A DNA stretch of 64,000 bases. Source: Methylorubrum suomiense. Its GTDB lineage: Bacteria > Pseudomonadota > Alphaproteobacteria > Rhizobiales > Beijerinckiaceae. Shown here piece after piece: positions 1 through 8,068 of this stretch; position 1 is the first letter of the stretch; the number at the start of each line of letters is the position of its first letter. The notes beneath the pieces are model-generated. The model saw only the letters and a list, made by a program, of their open reading frames with translations. It searched no databases and was not told where the DNA came from. The stretch covers positions 269,923-333,922 of the forward strand of contig NZ_BPRE01000007.1 of assembly GCF_022179765.1 (NCBI RefSeq), read 5' to 3'. The translations under genes and the position numbers were made by a program.

Positions 1-1
1 C

Positions 2-742
2 GGACGGAAGGCGCTCATCACCGGCGGCGATTCGGGCATGGGCCGGGCCGCGGCCATCGCCTTCGCCCGCGAGGGCGCCGACGTCGCGATCAACTACCAT
101 CCCGACGAGGAGCCGGACGCTCAGGAGGTCATCCGCCTGATCGAGCAGGCGGGGCGCAAGGGCATCGCCATCCCTGGCGACCTGCGCGACGAAGGCTTCT
201 GCCGTTCTCTGGTCGAGCGGGCCGTTCAGGGCCTGGGCGGGCTCGATATTCTCGTCAGCAACGCCGCGCGCCAACAGGCACACGATTCGATTCTCGACAT
301 CTCCAGTGAGCAGTTCGACTGGACGATGAAAACGAACATCTACGCCCCGTTCTGGATCATCAAGGCCGCGCTTCCGCACCTCAAGCCCGGCTCGACGATC
401 ATCGCCTCCACCTCCGAGCAGGCGACCGACCCGACGCCCGACCTCTATGATTACGCGCAGACCAAGGCCGCTACGACGAACTTCGTGCGCTCCCTCGGAA
501 AGCAGCTCGCCGCTCGGGGCATCCGGGTCAACGGAGTCGCGCCCGGTCCCATCTGGACACCGCTGCAGGTGTCCGGTGGCGCTTCAATGGACAAGCTCGA
601 GACGTTTGGGGGGAAGACACCGTTCGGCCGGCCCGGTCAGCCGGTCGAGCTCGCGGGCATCTACGTGCAGCTTGCCGCCTCCGATGGCAGCTACGCGACC
701 GGGCAGGTCTACGGCGCCGCGGGCGGAAACGGTCTGCCGTAG
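2..742 (+). CDS. SDR family oxidoreductase, 5' partial
   Basis: NAD(P)-dependent short-chain dehydrogenase of the glucose-dehydrogenase/YghA-like group. The frame is already open at the window edge: the nucleotide-binding motif TGGDSGMGRA is encoded from about base 20, so the start lies outside; roughly 40-45 residues are missing compared with the usual 285-300. The visible part has the NNAG-equivalent SNAA, the catalytic serine in ASTSE and the YxxxK pair in YDYAQTKAA, followed by a PGPIWTP loop and a C-terminal GQVYGAAGG. The catalytic set is therefore intact. The substrate cannot be read from sequence. The gene ends 57 bases before the convergent histidine kinase gene. Confidence 0.9.
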   Translation, partial: GRKALITGGDSGMGRAAAIAFAREGADVAINYHPDEEPDAQEVIRLIEQAGRKGIAIPGDLRDEGFCRSLVERAVQGLGGLDILVSNAARQQAHDSILDISSEQFDWTMKTNIYAPFWIIKAALPHLKPGSTIIASTSEQATDPTPDLYDYAQTKAATTNFVRSLGKQLAARGIRVNGVAPGPIWTPLQVSGGASMDKLETFGGKTPFGRPGQPVELAGIYVQLAASDGSYATGQVYGAAGGNGLP

Positions 743-799
743 GGGCTCCGATCGACCCACCGCCGCTTGGGTGCGGCGGCGGGTCGAACCGATTCTTCC

Positions 800-2134
800 T
801 CACACCGGAAGGCGCAGGCGCGCCAGCAAACCGCCCAGGTCCGAGCGCTCCAAGCTCAAATCCCCGCCGTAGAGTTCGGCGAGTTCCAGCGTGATCGGCA
901 ACCCGAACCCATCACCCGGCACGCTCTCGTCCAGGCGACGACCGCGCTGAAGGACATGGGCAACCTGATCGGTCGAGAGGCCGGGTCCGTCATCCTCGAC
1001 GCGCAACTCGATCAGGGCTCCGCTGCGCGCTGCTCCGATGCGAACGCGGCTGCGTGCCCAGCGACAGGCATTGTCGATCAGGTTCCCCAGCATCTCGTCG
1101 AGATCCTGGGCATCACAGGCCACGCTCGTACCCGGCGCGATTTCCGTCTCGATGGCCAAGCCGCGCTCGGCGTGCAGCCGGGCCAGGGCGGCGGCCAGAT
1201 CGCGGGTCTGCCCGGCGAGATCGGCTCGGGCACGCGAGGGCCCGCCCAAGGCCGCTGCCCGGGCCCGGCGCAGGTGATGGCGGACCTGCCGGTCCATGGC
1301 GGCGACGAGCGGGGCGAGGCCGGGCTCGGCACTGCGCTCCGCCGCCATGGCCAAGGTCGCGAGCGGTGTCTTCAGACCGTGGGCAAGGTTGGCGGCATGG
1401 GCGCGGGCACGCTCGAGATTGGCTGCATTCTGGTCCAGCAGCAGGTTCAATTCGGTCACCAGCGGCCGAATCTCCTGTGGTTGTTCCTCCGGCACGCGGT
1501 CCCGTTGGCCGGCCCGCACCGCCGCGAGTTCGCGGCGCAAGGTATCGAGGGGGCGCAGGCCGAGCCGCACCTGCACGGCAATGCCCGCCAGCAGACAGAT
1601 GCCCAGGAGTCCGAGCGCCAGCGTCAGCGTCTTGCCCGCTTCGCGCAGCGGGCCGTGCAGGGTTGCCGCTGGAGCAGCGGCAACAATCACCGTCTCGGGC
1701 GCATCGCGGGGACCGGCTAGGCGCAGCACGCGCAGGATCAGTCCCTCACCCCGTGGCCCCGTTCCGTCCGCAGGAGCGGGTCGGCCATCCTCCCGCTCGG
1801 GGCCGCGCGGCACGGTGAGCTCGGCCTCGCCGAGCGAGGGGGAGCGCAGGATCCCCTCCCCCGTCCGAACCTGCCAGTACCACCCGCTGCGTGGGCGATC
1901 GAAGGGCGGCCCGTCATGGGCGTACGACAGAACGGGACCGTCTTTGCCGGTCTTCAGGTCAGCGGATATCGCGAAAATCTCGCCATCGAGCCGTGCATCG
2001 ATCTGCCCGCGGGCGAAGCGGTAGAGCACGAGACCGATGGCGAGGCCCGCCACCACGAGGGCCAGCGTGACGAAGACGAGGGCACCGAGAAACAGGCGCC
2101 GCTGCAGCGAGGCACCTCTGCGCCGTCCCATCAC
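800..2134 (-). CDS. Two-component sensor histidine kinase (PhoQ/QseC-like)
   Basis: Inner-membrane sensor kinase, 444 aa. It has a transmembrane segment at about residues 15-38, a periplasmic sensor of about 130 residues, a second membrane segment at about 168-190, a HAMP-like linker, and a dimerisation domain with the phospho-accepting histidine H252 in NLAHGLKTPL. The ATPase domain carries the N box (NLIDNACRWA, N355) and the G box (DDGPGLS). The start overlaps the stop of the response regulator gene just upstream (GTGATG/TGA), so the two are probably translationally coupled. GTG at 2134 or ATG at 2131 could initiate. The partner is the OmpR-type regulator. The signal is unknown. Confidence 0.93.
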   Translation of the reverse strand: MMGRRRGASLQRRLFLGALVFVTLALVVAGLAIGLVLYRFARGQIDARLDGEIFAISADLKTGKDGPVLSYAHDGPPFDRPRSGWYWQVRTGEGILRSPSLGEAELTVPRGPEREDGRPAPADGTGPRGEGLILRVLRLAGPRDAPETVIVAAAPAATLHGPLREAGKTLTLALGLLGICLLAGIAVQVRLGLRPLDTLRRELAAVRAGQRDRVPEEQPQEIRPLVTELNLLLDQNAANLERARAHAANLAHGLKTPLATLAMAAERSAEPGLAPLVAAMDRQVRHHLRRARAAALGGPSRARADLAGQTRDLAAALARLHAERGLAIETEIAPGTSVACDAQDLDEMLGNLIDNACRWARSRVRIGAARSGALIELRVEDDGPGLSTDQVAHVLQRGRRLDESVPGDGFGLPITLELAELYGGDLSLERSDLGGLLARLRLPV

Positions 2135-2799
2135 GCGTCGGGCTCCGCATGAAGGCGCCAGCCGTGACCCCGCACGCTCTCGATTCGGGCCGGGGCGATC
2201 TTGCGGCGCAGCCGCGTGATGATGACCTCGACCGAGTTCGAATCGACCTCGGCATCGCCGTCATAGACGCGCTCGATCAGCTGATCGCGCGGCACCACCA
2301 CGTCCTTGCGCAGGATCAGGCAGGACAGCACGCGCCATTCAAGGCCGGTGAGGCGCAGCGGCAGGCCGTCCCGCTCGAAGCTGCCGAGACCGGAATCGTA
2401 GACGAGGGGGCCACAGGTGATCCGCGTCGCGCCGTTGGCGCTAGCGCGCCGCACCAGCGCGCGCAGGCGGATCACCAGTTCCTCCACACGAAACGGCTTG
2501 ACCAGGTAATCGTCAGCGCCCGCCTTGAATCCCGCGACCTTGTCGCTCCAGCCGTCCCGCGCGGTCAGGATCAAGACCGGAAGCGTGAGCCCTGCCGTCC
2601 GCCAGTCGCGGAGGACCGTGACGCCGTCCACCACCGGAAGTCCGAGATCGAGGATGACGGCATCGTAGTGTTCGGTCTCGCCGAGATGGCGCGCATCCTC
2701 GCCGTTCACCGCGTGGTCGACGGCGAAGTGCTCGGCGCGCAGGGCCCGCAACAGCTCCGCGGCCAAAGCGGCATCGTCCTCGGCGAGCAGCAGCTTCAT
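2131..2799 (-). CDS. OmpR-family response regulator
   Basis: DNA-binding response regulator, 222 aa from the ATG at 2799. An upstream in-frame extension exists, but it lacks receiver homology. The receiver domain (residues 1-115) has the acidic pocket in LLAEDDA, phospho-acceptor D51 in VILDLGLP, and the conserved lysine in DDYLVKPF. The C-terminal winged-helix domain includes SVEVIITRLRRKI and a VRGHGWRL-type wing. It forms an operon with the overlapping histidine kinase gene and is divergent from the OB-fold/PepSY-like gene across about 180 bp that hold a 7-4-7 palindrome. That divergent gene is a plausible target, by analogy with PhoPQ-like systems that control PepSY proteins; this is inference. 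Confidence 0.94.
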   Translation of the reverse strand: MKLLLAEDDAALAAELLRALRAEHFAVDHAVNGEDARHLGETEHYDAVILDLGLPVVDGVTVLRDWRTAGLTLPVLILTARDGWSDKVAGFKAGADDYLVKPFRVEELVIRLRALVRRASANGATRITCGPLVYDSGLGSFERDGLPLRLTGLEWRVLSCLILRKDVVVPRDQLIERVYDGDAEVDSNSVEVIITRLRRKIAPARIESVRGHGWRLHAEPDA

Positions 2800-2867
2800 C
2801 GGCGTCCAAGGGCCTCCCGCGGGATCTCGAAGGGCGGCGCGCTGTAGGCGCTGACCTTTAACGGGAA

Positions 2868-2885
2868 CTGAACCGGCAGGTTCAG
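2868..2885. promoter_or_regulatory. Perfect 7-4-7 palindrome between divergent genes
   Basis: CTGAACC, GGCA, GGTTCAG: a perfect inverted repeat in the divergent region between the response regulator gene (start 2799) and the membrane protein gene (start 2979). Its placement suits an operator for autoregulation or for the divergent gene. There is no T-tract, so a terminator is unlikely. The function is inferred from position and symmetry only. Confidence 0.4.
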
Positions 2886-2978
2886 GCCGGATTTCGGGCC
2901 GTCTCCTAAACACGCTGCATCCCGGCGGCGAAGCGGTCGCCGGAGCATGTTCGAGATCCCAGAGGAAAGACGAGAACG

Positions 2979-3647
2979 ATGACCGAGCAGCCCATCCCCA
3001 CCCCCGTCACCACCCCCACCGAGGCCGAGCCCGCCCGTGCAGCGCGCCGCTCCGGCGCCCGCCGCGGCCTCGTCGTCGGTGCCCTGGCCGTTCCGTTGGC
3101 GCTCGGCGCCGTCGGCCTCTCCTTCGCCCAGAAGGGCGACGTCGCGACGACCCCGCTGGAGCCCGTGGCGATCTCGGCGCTGGCTCCGTCCGGCGCCGTG
3201 GCGGCCAAGGGCGAGGTGGCCGAGATCTTCGGCAACAAGTTCATCCTGCAGGACACGTCTGGCCGGGCGCTGATCGAGACCGGCCGTCAGGGCGAAGGCG
3301 GCGATCTCGTCCGTAAGGGCGAGACCGTGACGGTGCGCGGCCGCTTCGAGAACGGCTTCCTCCACGCCGCTGCCTTGGTCCGGGCCGATGGCACCACGAC
3401 GAGTCTCAAGCCCGCGGGCGGCCCGCCCCCCGGCGGCGTCGACTGGATGAAGGACAAGGTCGGTCTCGGCCCTGAGATCGACGTCCCGGGCCTCAAGGCG
3501 AAGGTTGAGGCGGCCGGTTACACGGATGTCCGCATCGCGGGGCGCGGACCGCGCCATCTCGATGTGGCCGCCAAGGGCACGGACGGACGCGAGCGCCTGC
3601 TCCATGTCGGCTTCGACGGCAGCATCCGCGAGAAGCGCGTATTCTGA
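2979..3647 (+). CDS. Membrane-anchored OB-fold (BOF-like) / PepSY-like protein
   Basis: Protein of 222 aa with a proline-rich N-terminus, one hydrophobic segment at about residues 29-50 ending in a possible signal-peptide site (SFAQ), then a small beta domain. That domain (about residues 72-135, from GEVAEIFGNKFILQD to GRFENGFLHAAALV) resembles the bacterial OB-fold of YgiW/YdeI proteins. The C-terminal 60 residues (VEAAGYTDVRIAGRGPRHLDVAA, then HVGFDGSIREKRVF) resemble a PepSY-type repeat. It is probably periplasmic. It lies divergent from the two-component genes, as do many PepSY proteins controlled by such systems. No enzymatic motif is visible. Domain calls were made by eye. Confidence 0.7.
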   Translation: MTEQPIPTPVTTPTEAEPARAARRSGARRGLVVGALAVPLALGAVGLSFAQKGDVATTPLEPVAISALAPSGAVAAKGEVAEIFGNKFILQDTSGRALIETGRQGEGGDLVRKGETVTVRGRFENGFLHAAALVRADGTTTSLKPAGGPPPGGVDWMKDKVGLGPEIDVPGLKAKVEAAGYTDVRIAGRGPRHLDVAAKGTDGRERLLHVGFDGSIREKRVF

Positions 3648-3750
3648 CCGGCTGAGGGCCCGGCCAGGGAGAGCCGCCGCGCTTTCCCTGGCCGGTAGCG
3701 CGGGCTACATGCATCGGCGGTTCCGCACCCACCGACGCGAAGGGCCCGCG

Positions 3751-5253
3751 ATGTTCCCCAAGCCCGTGCCGAAGCTCGATCCGAACACCTTCGCGTTCGA
3801 GCAGCTGCCGTTGGTCAAGCCGACGGGGTTTCGCGAATACGACGCCCGCTGGCTGTTCCCGCAGGAGATCAACCTGATGGGCGTCCAGGCTTTGGGCTTG
3901 GGACTCGGCACGCTGGTGCACGAACTCGGGGTGCGCCCCGAGATCGTCACCGGACACGATTTCCGCAGCTACTCGTCCTCGATCAAGCTCGCGCTCATCG
4001 CCGGGATGCAGGCAGCCGGTTTGCGGGTGAAGGATATCGGTCTCGCGCTCTCGCCGATGGCCTATTTCGGCCAGTTCGCCCTCGACTGTCCCTGCGTGGC
4101 CATGGTCACCGCATCCCACAACGACAACGGCTGGACCGGCGTGAAGATGGGCGCCAACCGCCCGATGACGTTCGGCCCAGAGGAGATGGGCCGCCTCAAG
4201 GAGATCGTCACCGGCGGCACCTTTCAGTACCGCGACGGCGGTACCTACGCGTTTATCGAGGGCTTCGCAGAGGTCTACCTCGCGGACTTGGTCGCGCGGG
4301 CCAAGCCAATCTCGCGGAAGCTCAAGGTCGTCGCGGCCTGCGGCAACGGGACGGCGGGCGCCTTCGCCCCGGCCCTCCTGGAGCGCCTCGGCGTCGAGGT
4401 GATTCCGCTCGATGTCGAGCCCGACTATACGTTCCCGCGCTACAACCCGAACCCCGAGGACATGGAGATGCTTCATGCGATCGCGGCCAAGGTGAAGGAG
4501 ACCGGCGCCGATGTCGGCCTCGGCTTCGACGGCGACGGCGACCGCTGCGGCGTGGTGGACAATGAGGGCGAGGAGATCTTCGCCGACAAGATCGGGGTCA
4601 TGCTGGCCCGCGACCTGTCGAAGCTTCACCCGGGCGCCACCTTCGTGGTCGACGTAAAATCGACCGGGCTTTATGCGGCCGATCCGGAATTGCAATCGCG
4701 CGCGGTCCAGACCGATTACTGGAAAACCGGGCATTCCTACATCAAGCGCCGCGTCAACGAGTTGGGCGCCTTGGCCGGGTTCGAGAAGTCGGGGCACTTC
4801 TTCTTCAACGAGCCGGTCGGCCGCGGCTACGACGACGGCCTGCTGACCGCGATCGCGGTGATCGAGATGCTCGATCGCAATCCGACCCAAACGATGGCCG
4901 ACCTGTACCGGGCCCTCCCCAAGACCTGGGGCTCGCCGACCATGTCGCCCCACTGCGCCGACGAGGTGAAGTACGGCGTCGTCGACGCGGTGACCGAGCG
5001 CTTCCGGTCGATGCAGGCGGGAGGTGAGCCGGTGGCGGGTCAGGCGATCACCAGCCTCGTGACGGTGAACGGCGTCCGAATCACCACCGAGGACGGCACC
5101 TGGGGCCTGGTGCGCGCCTCCTCGAACAAGCCGGAACTCGTCGTCGTGGTGGAGAGCCCGGTCTCCGAGGCGCGGCTGCACGCGATGTTCAAAGCCGTCG
5201 ACGGCGTGCTGCGGCAGCACCCGGAAGTGGGCGCTTACAATCAGACGATCTGA
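3751..5253 (+). CDS. manB: Phosphomannomutase/phosphoglucomutase
   Basis: Hexose-phosphate mutase of the alpha-D-phosphohexomutase family, 500 aa, supplying mannose-1-P or glucose-1-P for surface polysaccharide and nucleotide-sugar synthesis. The start is the ATG at 3751, where homology begins (MFPKPVPKLDPNTF); the open frame upstream is not conserved-looking. Catalytic serine S122 lies in TASHNDNGWTG, the Mg-binding loop DGDGDR is at about 260-265, and the sugar-binding EKSGH motif is present in GFEKSGHFFFNEP. The C-terminal phosphate-binding domain contains RASSNKPELVV. Length and motifs are normal. It is monocistronic, convergent with the pilus-related gene at 5281. Preference for mannose over glucose cannot be decided from sequence. 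Confidence 0.93.
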   Translation: MFPKPVPKLDPNTFAFEQLPLVKPTGFREYDARWLFPQEINLMGVQALGLGLGTLVHELGVRPEIVTGHDFRSYSSSIKLALIAGMQAAGLRVKDIGLALSPMAYFGQFALDCPCVAMVTASHNDNGWTGVKMGANRPMTFGPEEMGRLKEIVTGGTFQYRDGGTYAFIEGFAEVYLADLVARAKPISRKLKVVAACGNGTAGAFAPALLERLGVEVIPLDVEPDYTFPRYNPNPEDMEMLHAIAAKVKETGADVGLGFDGDGDRCGVVDNEGEEIFADKIGVMLARDLSKLHPGATFVVDVKSTGLYAADPELQSRAVQTDYWKTGHSYIKRRVNELGALAGFEKSGHFFFNEPVGRGYDDGLLTAIAVIEMLDRNPTQTMADLYRALPKTWGSPTMSPHCADEVKYGVVDAVTERFRSMQAGGEPVAGQAITSLVTVNGVRITTEDGTWGLVRASSNKPELVVVVESPVSEARLHAMFKAVDGVLRQHPEVGAYNQTI

Positions 5254-5280
5254 CGTCCCCCGCGCTGCGTCGACGGTGGG

Positions 5281-5790
5281 CTATTTGCCCGCCGCCATCG
5301 AGCGTCGCTGTTCGGCCTGGGCGCTGGTGTCCGAGAAATATTTCTGGGCGTCGCCCAGCTGCACCGACGGCTGGCAGTTCGGCGTGCAGGAATAGGATTC
5401 GCGATCGAGGCCGCGCTGCACGGTGATGATCGAAGCCTGAGGCGCCTGCACGCTGATCGTCGATTCGGCCAGCATCGTGCCCTTGTGGTCCAGCGCGATC
5501 AGGTTGGTGCTGCCGAAGCTCTTGCCCGTCAGCACGACGACCCCGTTCCGCTGGAGCGTGATGTCGGCGATCATCGGATTGCCGACGATCACCGTCGCGG
5601 TCTTCTCGGGCAACCGGATCACCTTCGCGTTGTCCACCGAGACGGACACCACGTTCTGCGGCACCGCCTCGTTCGCGACGGCATGACCGAACAGGGCGAG
5701 CAGCGCCGGACCGGCGGCGAGAAGGGTCGAGCGGGCGAGGCGCGAGCAGGGCATGGGCGGTCGGTCCGGTCCGGTGAGCCGGCGGGTCAT
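5281..5790 (-). CDS. Pilus assembly protein, CpaC N-terminal-like domain
   Basis: Secreted protein of 169 aa (157 if the ATG at 5754 is used). A signal peptide (LARSTLLAAGPALLALFGHAVA) is followed by a domain like the N-terminus of CpaC/RcpA secretins: VSVDNAKVIRLPEKTATVIVGNP, then GVVVLTGKSFGSTNLIALD. The tail has two cysteines (SCTPNCQPS). The secretin pore domain is absent, so it is a stand-alone N-domain protein, probably periplasmic and possibly a partner of the pilus secretin encoded 2.3 kb away. It is encoded on the strand opposite the Tad operon and is convergent with phosphomannomutase. The start is uncertain because neither candidate has a strong ribosome-binding site. Confidence 0.78.
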   Translation of the reverse strand: MTRRLTGPDRPPMPCSRLARSTLLAAGPALLALFGHAVANEAVPQNVVSVSVDNAKVIRLPEKTATVIVGNPMIADITLQRNGVVVLTGKSFGSTNLIALDHKGTMLAESTISVQAPQASIITVQRGLDRESYSCTPNCQPSVQLGDAQKYFSDTSAQAEQRRSMAAGK

Positions 5791-6104
5791 TGCCGGGATG
5801 CGCCGCCTGCCAGACCCCAAGAACGAGCGGGGCGAGCGGGCAGCGCGCGACCCACAGCACAACCGAAAAGTGGTGAAAGAACTGCTAAGGCTCGTTTGCG
5901 GTGCTGCCTCTTCGCATCTTCCGTCGCTATGCAATTGGTGAAACCGACCGTTAACGCAGCTTTCAAACGGGCCCCGTTTCTCAAGGTTCATCGAATGGTT
6001 TAACTCAAAAGCAACTCATGGGAGCTAATTCTAAGCCCGTCGCCGATCGGTGCATGAACAGATTTTCGACCGACACGTCAAACAAAGGTCAAGTGGAGAG
6101 TACC
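5791..6104. other. Intergenic region upstream of Flp pilin
   Basis: About 314 bp between the divergent CpaC-N-like gene and the pilin gene. It becomes markedly AT-richer towards the pilin and should hold the pilin promoter and a long leader. I see no convincing extra gene; the open frames here are N-terminal extensions of neighbours. The pilin ribosome-binding site (GTGGAGAG, 6093-6100) closes the region. Confidence 0.5.
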
Positions 6105-6299
6105 ATGAAAGCTATCGCCAAGCGTTTCGTCGCCGACGAGTCCGGCGCCACCGCGATTGAATATGGCCTGGTTGCTGCGATGATGGGCATCGCTGTCGTG
6201 ACGATCTTTACGGCTTTCAAGACAAGCCTTACCTCTGCTTTCTCGACGATGGGCGCGGCTCTCAACACTAAGGCTAGCGGTATCTCTTCCGCACAATAA
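6105..6299 (+). CDS. flp: Flp/Fap family type IVb pilin
   Basis: Major pilin subunit of the Tad pilus, 64 aa. The start is the ATG at 6105 behind a GTGGAGAG ribosome-binding site, giving MKAIAKRFVADESG as a short basic leader. The prepilin peptidase site is ESG/ATAIEYGL, with the Flp-typical E and Y at positions +5 and +6 of the mature protein, followed by the hydrophobic assembly helix (LVAAMMGIAVVTIFTAF). The mature pilin is about 50 residues, normal for Flp pilins. The processing enzyme is presumably the prepilin peptidase encoded next. A strong hairpin 54 bp downstream may protect or end the pilin message, giving higher expression than the machinery genes. Confidence 0.95.
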   Translation: MKAIAKRFVADESGATAIEYGLVAAMMGIAVVTIFTAFKTSLTSAFSTMGAALNTKASGISSAQ

Positions 6300-6352
6300 G
6301 CATCATTTCCAGCTACGCTGTATCAGTATTATATAGTATAAGGAAGTCTGAT

Positions 6353-6391
6353 GGGATGGAGTGGAAGGCCGTATTGGCCGCCCTCCATCCC
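6353..6391 (+). terminator. Hairpin after pilin gene
   Basis: Inverted repeat GGGATGGAG (6353-6361) and CTCCATCCC (6383-6391), with an inner GGCC/GGCC stem, just after the pilin gene and before the prepilin peptidase gene. There is no clear T-tract. It could be a weak or attenuating terminator, or a message-stabilising 3' structure that uncouples pilin from the downstream genes. Confidence 0.5.
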
Positions 6392-6535
6392 TTACGACTG
6401 TTTGAAGTGTGGTAGCCAGGTCGATGTGTAAAACATAAATCATCACTCGAGATCTAAGGGTGCCGATGCAGTACAGATCAATATTTCATTTACAGCTATA
6501 TAACTCCCAAATTTCTGCATGAAGGGGAAATGGTG

Positions 6536-7054
6536 ATGTCATTCAGCTTAGATTATATTTTGGTCTGTATGCTGTTCCCATTTATCATGGCTTATGCAGC
6601 TGCAAGCGATTTGCTCACGATGCGTATCTCAAATCGGGTCACGAGCTTTCTTGCGGCGAGTTTTGCCGTTTATGCGTTGAGTTCGAATATGTCGTTCCAG
6701 GATATGGGTTGGCACGTCGCGGCAGGAGTATTGACGCTGATAGCAGCCTTCGCGATGTTTGCTCGCGGTTGGGTTGGGGGTGGCGATGCAAAACTCGCGG
6801 CTACGACAGCATTATGGCTTGGGCTGTCAAGTCTTGTCGACTATTTAGTTGTTGCAGCAATCATTGGGGGCGCCTTGACGCTTGCGATAGTGTATCTTCG
6901 CACTTTTCCGCTCCCAAAAATCACACTACGCATCCCTTTTGTAGTCAAGCTACACGATTCAACATCTGGAATTCCCTATGGCATCGCTCTGGCAACGGCA
7001 GCCTTGATTGTGATGCCAAATGCACTTGGCTGGGAGAGGCTTGCATATACATAG
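6536..7054 (+). CDS. cpaA: Prepilin peptidase, CpaA/TadV family
   Basis: Membrane aspartic protease that cleaves the Flp pilin leader, 172 aa. The ATG at 6536 is chosen because the GAAGGGGA box at 6521-6528 is well spaced for it; the in-frame ATG at 6530 is too close. Catalytic aspartates are in AASDLLTMRISN and in GGGDAK, as in A24 peptidases of the short CpaA type with no N-methyltransferase domain. About five or six hydrophobic segments are visible. Codon use and base composition are far more AT-rich than in the rest of the locus. It lies between the pilin gene and cpaB. Confidence 0.93.
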   Translation: MSFSLDYILVCMLFPFIMAYAAASDLLTMRISNRVTSFLAASFAVYALSSNMSFQDMGWHVAAGVLTLIAAFAMFARGWVGGGDAKLAATTALWLGLSSLVDYLVVAAIIGGALTLAIVYLRTFPLPKITLRIPFVVKLHDSTSGIPYGIALATAALIVMPNALGWERLAYT

Positions 7055-7285
7055 CATATGCATTGCAAATATGTATTTTTATTTGAGATGTAATTCGCGC
7101 TGACATAAAATTCCACGCACGAGACTGTGTTTGCCAGATAGGTCCGCCGTCATCATCTGCGTGATCGTCGGCGCGGGAAACAGACTATGTCGTCGTGACG
7201 ATAGATAATTAACCATAAAGACACGAATCTTGGTTCAGGGTCGGAATCGGACGGCGGTAAGGCCGTCGAATGGTCCGCACTCGTC

Positions 7286-8068
7286 ATGAAACCAGCCCGT
7301 CTCGCCGTACTGGCCATCGCGATCGTCGCGGGCTGCGGCGCTGCTCTACTGATGAGCGGTGAAGAGAAGCCTCCAGAACCGGTCCTTCGCGCGGAGCCCG
7401 CGCCGCAGATTCAGCTTGCCGAGGTGCTCGTCGCGGCGGCCGATCTCCCGATGGGTCAAACCCTGAAGCCCGAAGACCTCCGTTGGATGTCCTGGCCCGA
7501 GCAGGCCTTGTCGTCTACCTATGTCGAGCGCAAAGCCGCTCCCCACGGTCTTGAGGACGCAGTTGGGTCGATCGTACGGACCCCGTTCTCTGCCAACGAG
7601 CCGATCCGCCCCGAACGTTTGGTCAAAGCCGGCAGCGGTTTCATGTCGGCGATCCTACCTCCGGGCATGCGAGCTGTGGCCATCACCACCGATAACCGCG
7701 GTTCGAGTTCAGCGGGCGGTTTCATTTTGCCAAACGATCGGGTCGATGTGATTAAGACCGCCCGGGACGAGAGCGGTAGCGGTAATGATCAATTCGCCGA
7801 GACGCTGTTAACGGACATCCGAGTCCTGGCAGTCGGTCAGATCGTCCAAGAAAAAGGTGGCGCGAATGTCGTGACCGCCGAGACTGCGACTCTGGCGCTT
7901 ACGCCAGGCCAAGCTGAGGCTGTGACGCTTGCGCAGAAGATCGGACAGCTCTCGCTTGTGTTGCGCAGCGTCCAGGATGCCAATCAGACCGCCACGGTCG
8001 CGGATGCCGAGCCCGATGGAACCATGACGGTGGTTCGGTTTGGCGTCGCCAAGCAACAGCGCCGGTGA
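7286..8068 (+). CDS. cpaB: Flp pilus assembly protein CpaB
   Basis: Periplasmic/inner-membrane component of the Tad system (RcpC/CpaB family), 260 aa. An N-terminal hydrophobic segment (about residues 5-24) is followed by a SAF domain (LAEVLVAAADLPMGQTLKPEDLRWM, about 45-110) and the CpaB domain with PPGMRAVAITTD and LPNDRVDVI. It is thought to support the outer-membrane secretin. It overlaps cpaC by 4 bp (GTGA), starting the tightly linked part of the operon. The 230 bp AT-rich gap upstream probably contains a separate promoter. Length is normal for the family. Confidence 0.93.
   Translation: MKPARLAVLAIAIVAGCGAALLMSGEEKPPEPVLRAEPAPQIQLAEVLVAAADLPMGQTLKPEDLRWMSWPEQALSSTYVERKAAPHGLEDAVGSIVRTPFSANEPIRPERLVKAGSGFMSAILPPGMRAVAITTDNRGSSSAGGFILPNDRVDVIKTARDESGSGNDQFAETLLTDIRVLAVGQIVQEKGGANVVTAETATLALTPGQAEAVTLAQKIGQLSLVLRSVQDANQTATVADAEPDGTMTVVRFGVAKQQRR

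Noticed and set aside
3493..5220. Long minus-strand open frame opposite phosphomannomutase
   Set aside because: Antisense shadow in a high-GC gene; the His/Arg-rich translation resembles no protein family, while the plus strand carries every catalytic motif.
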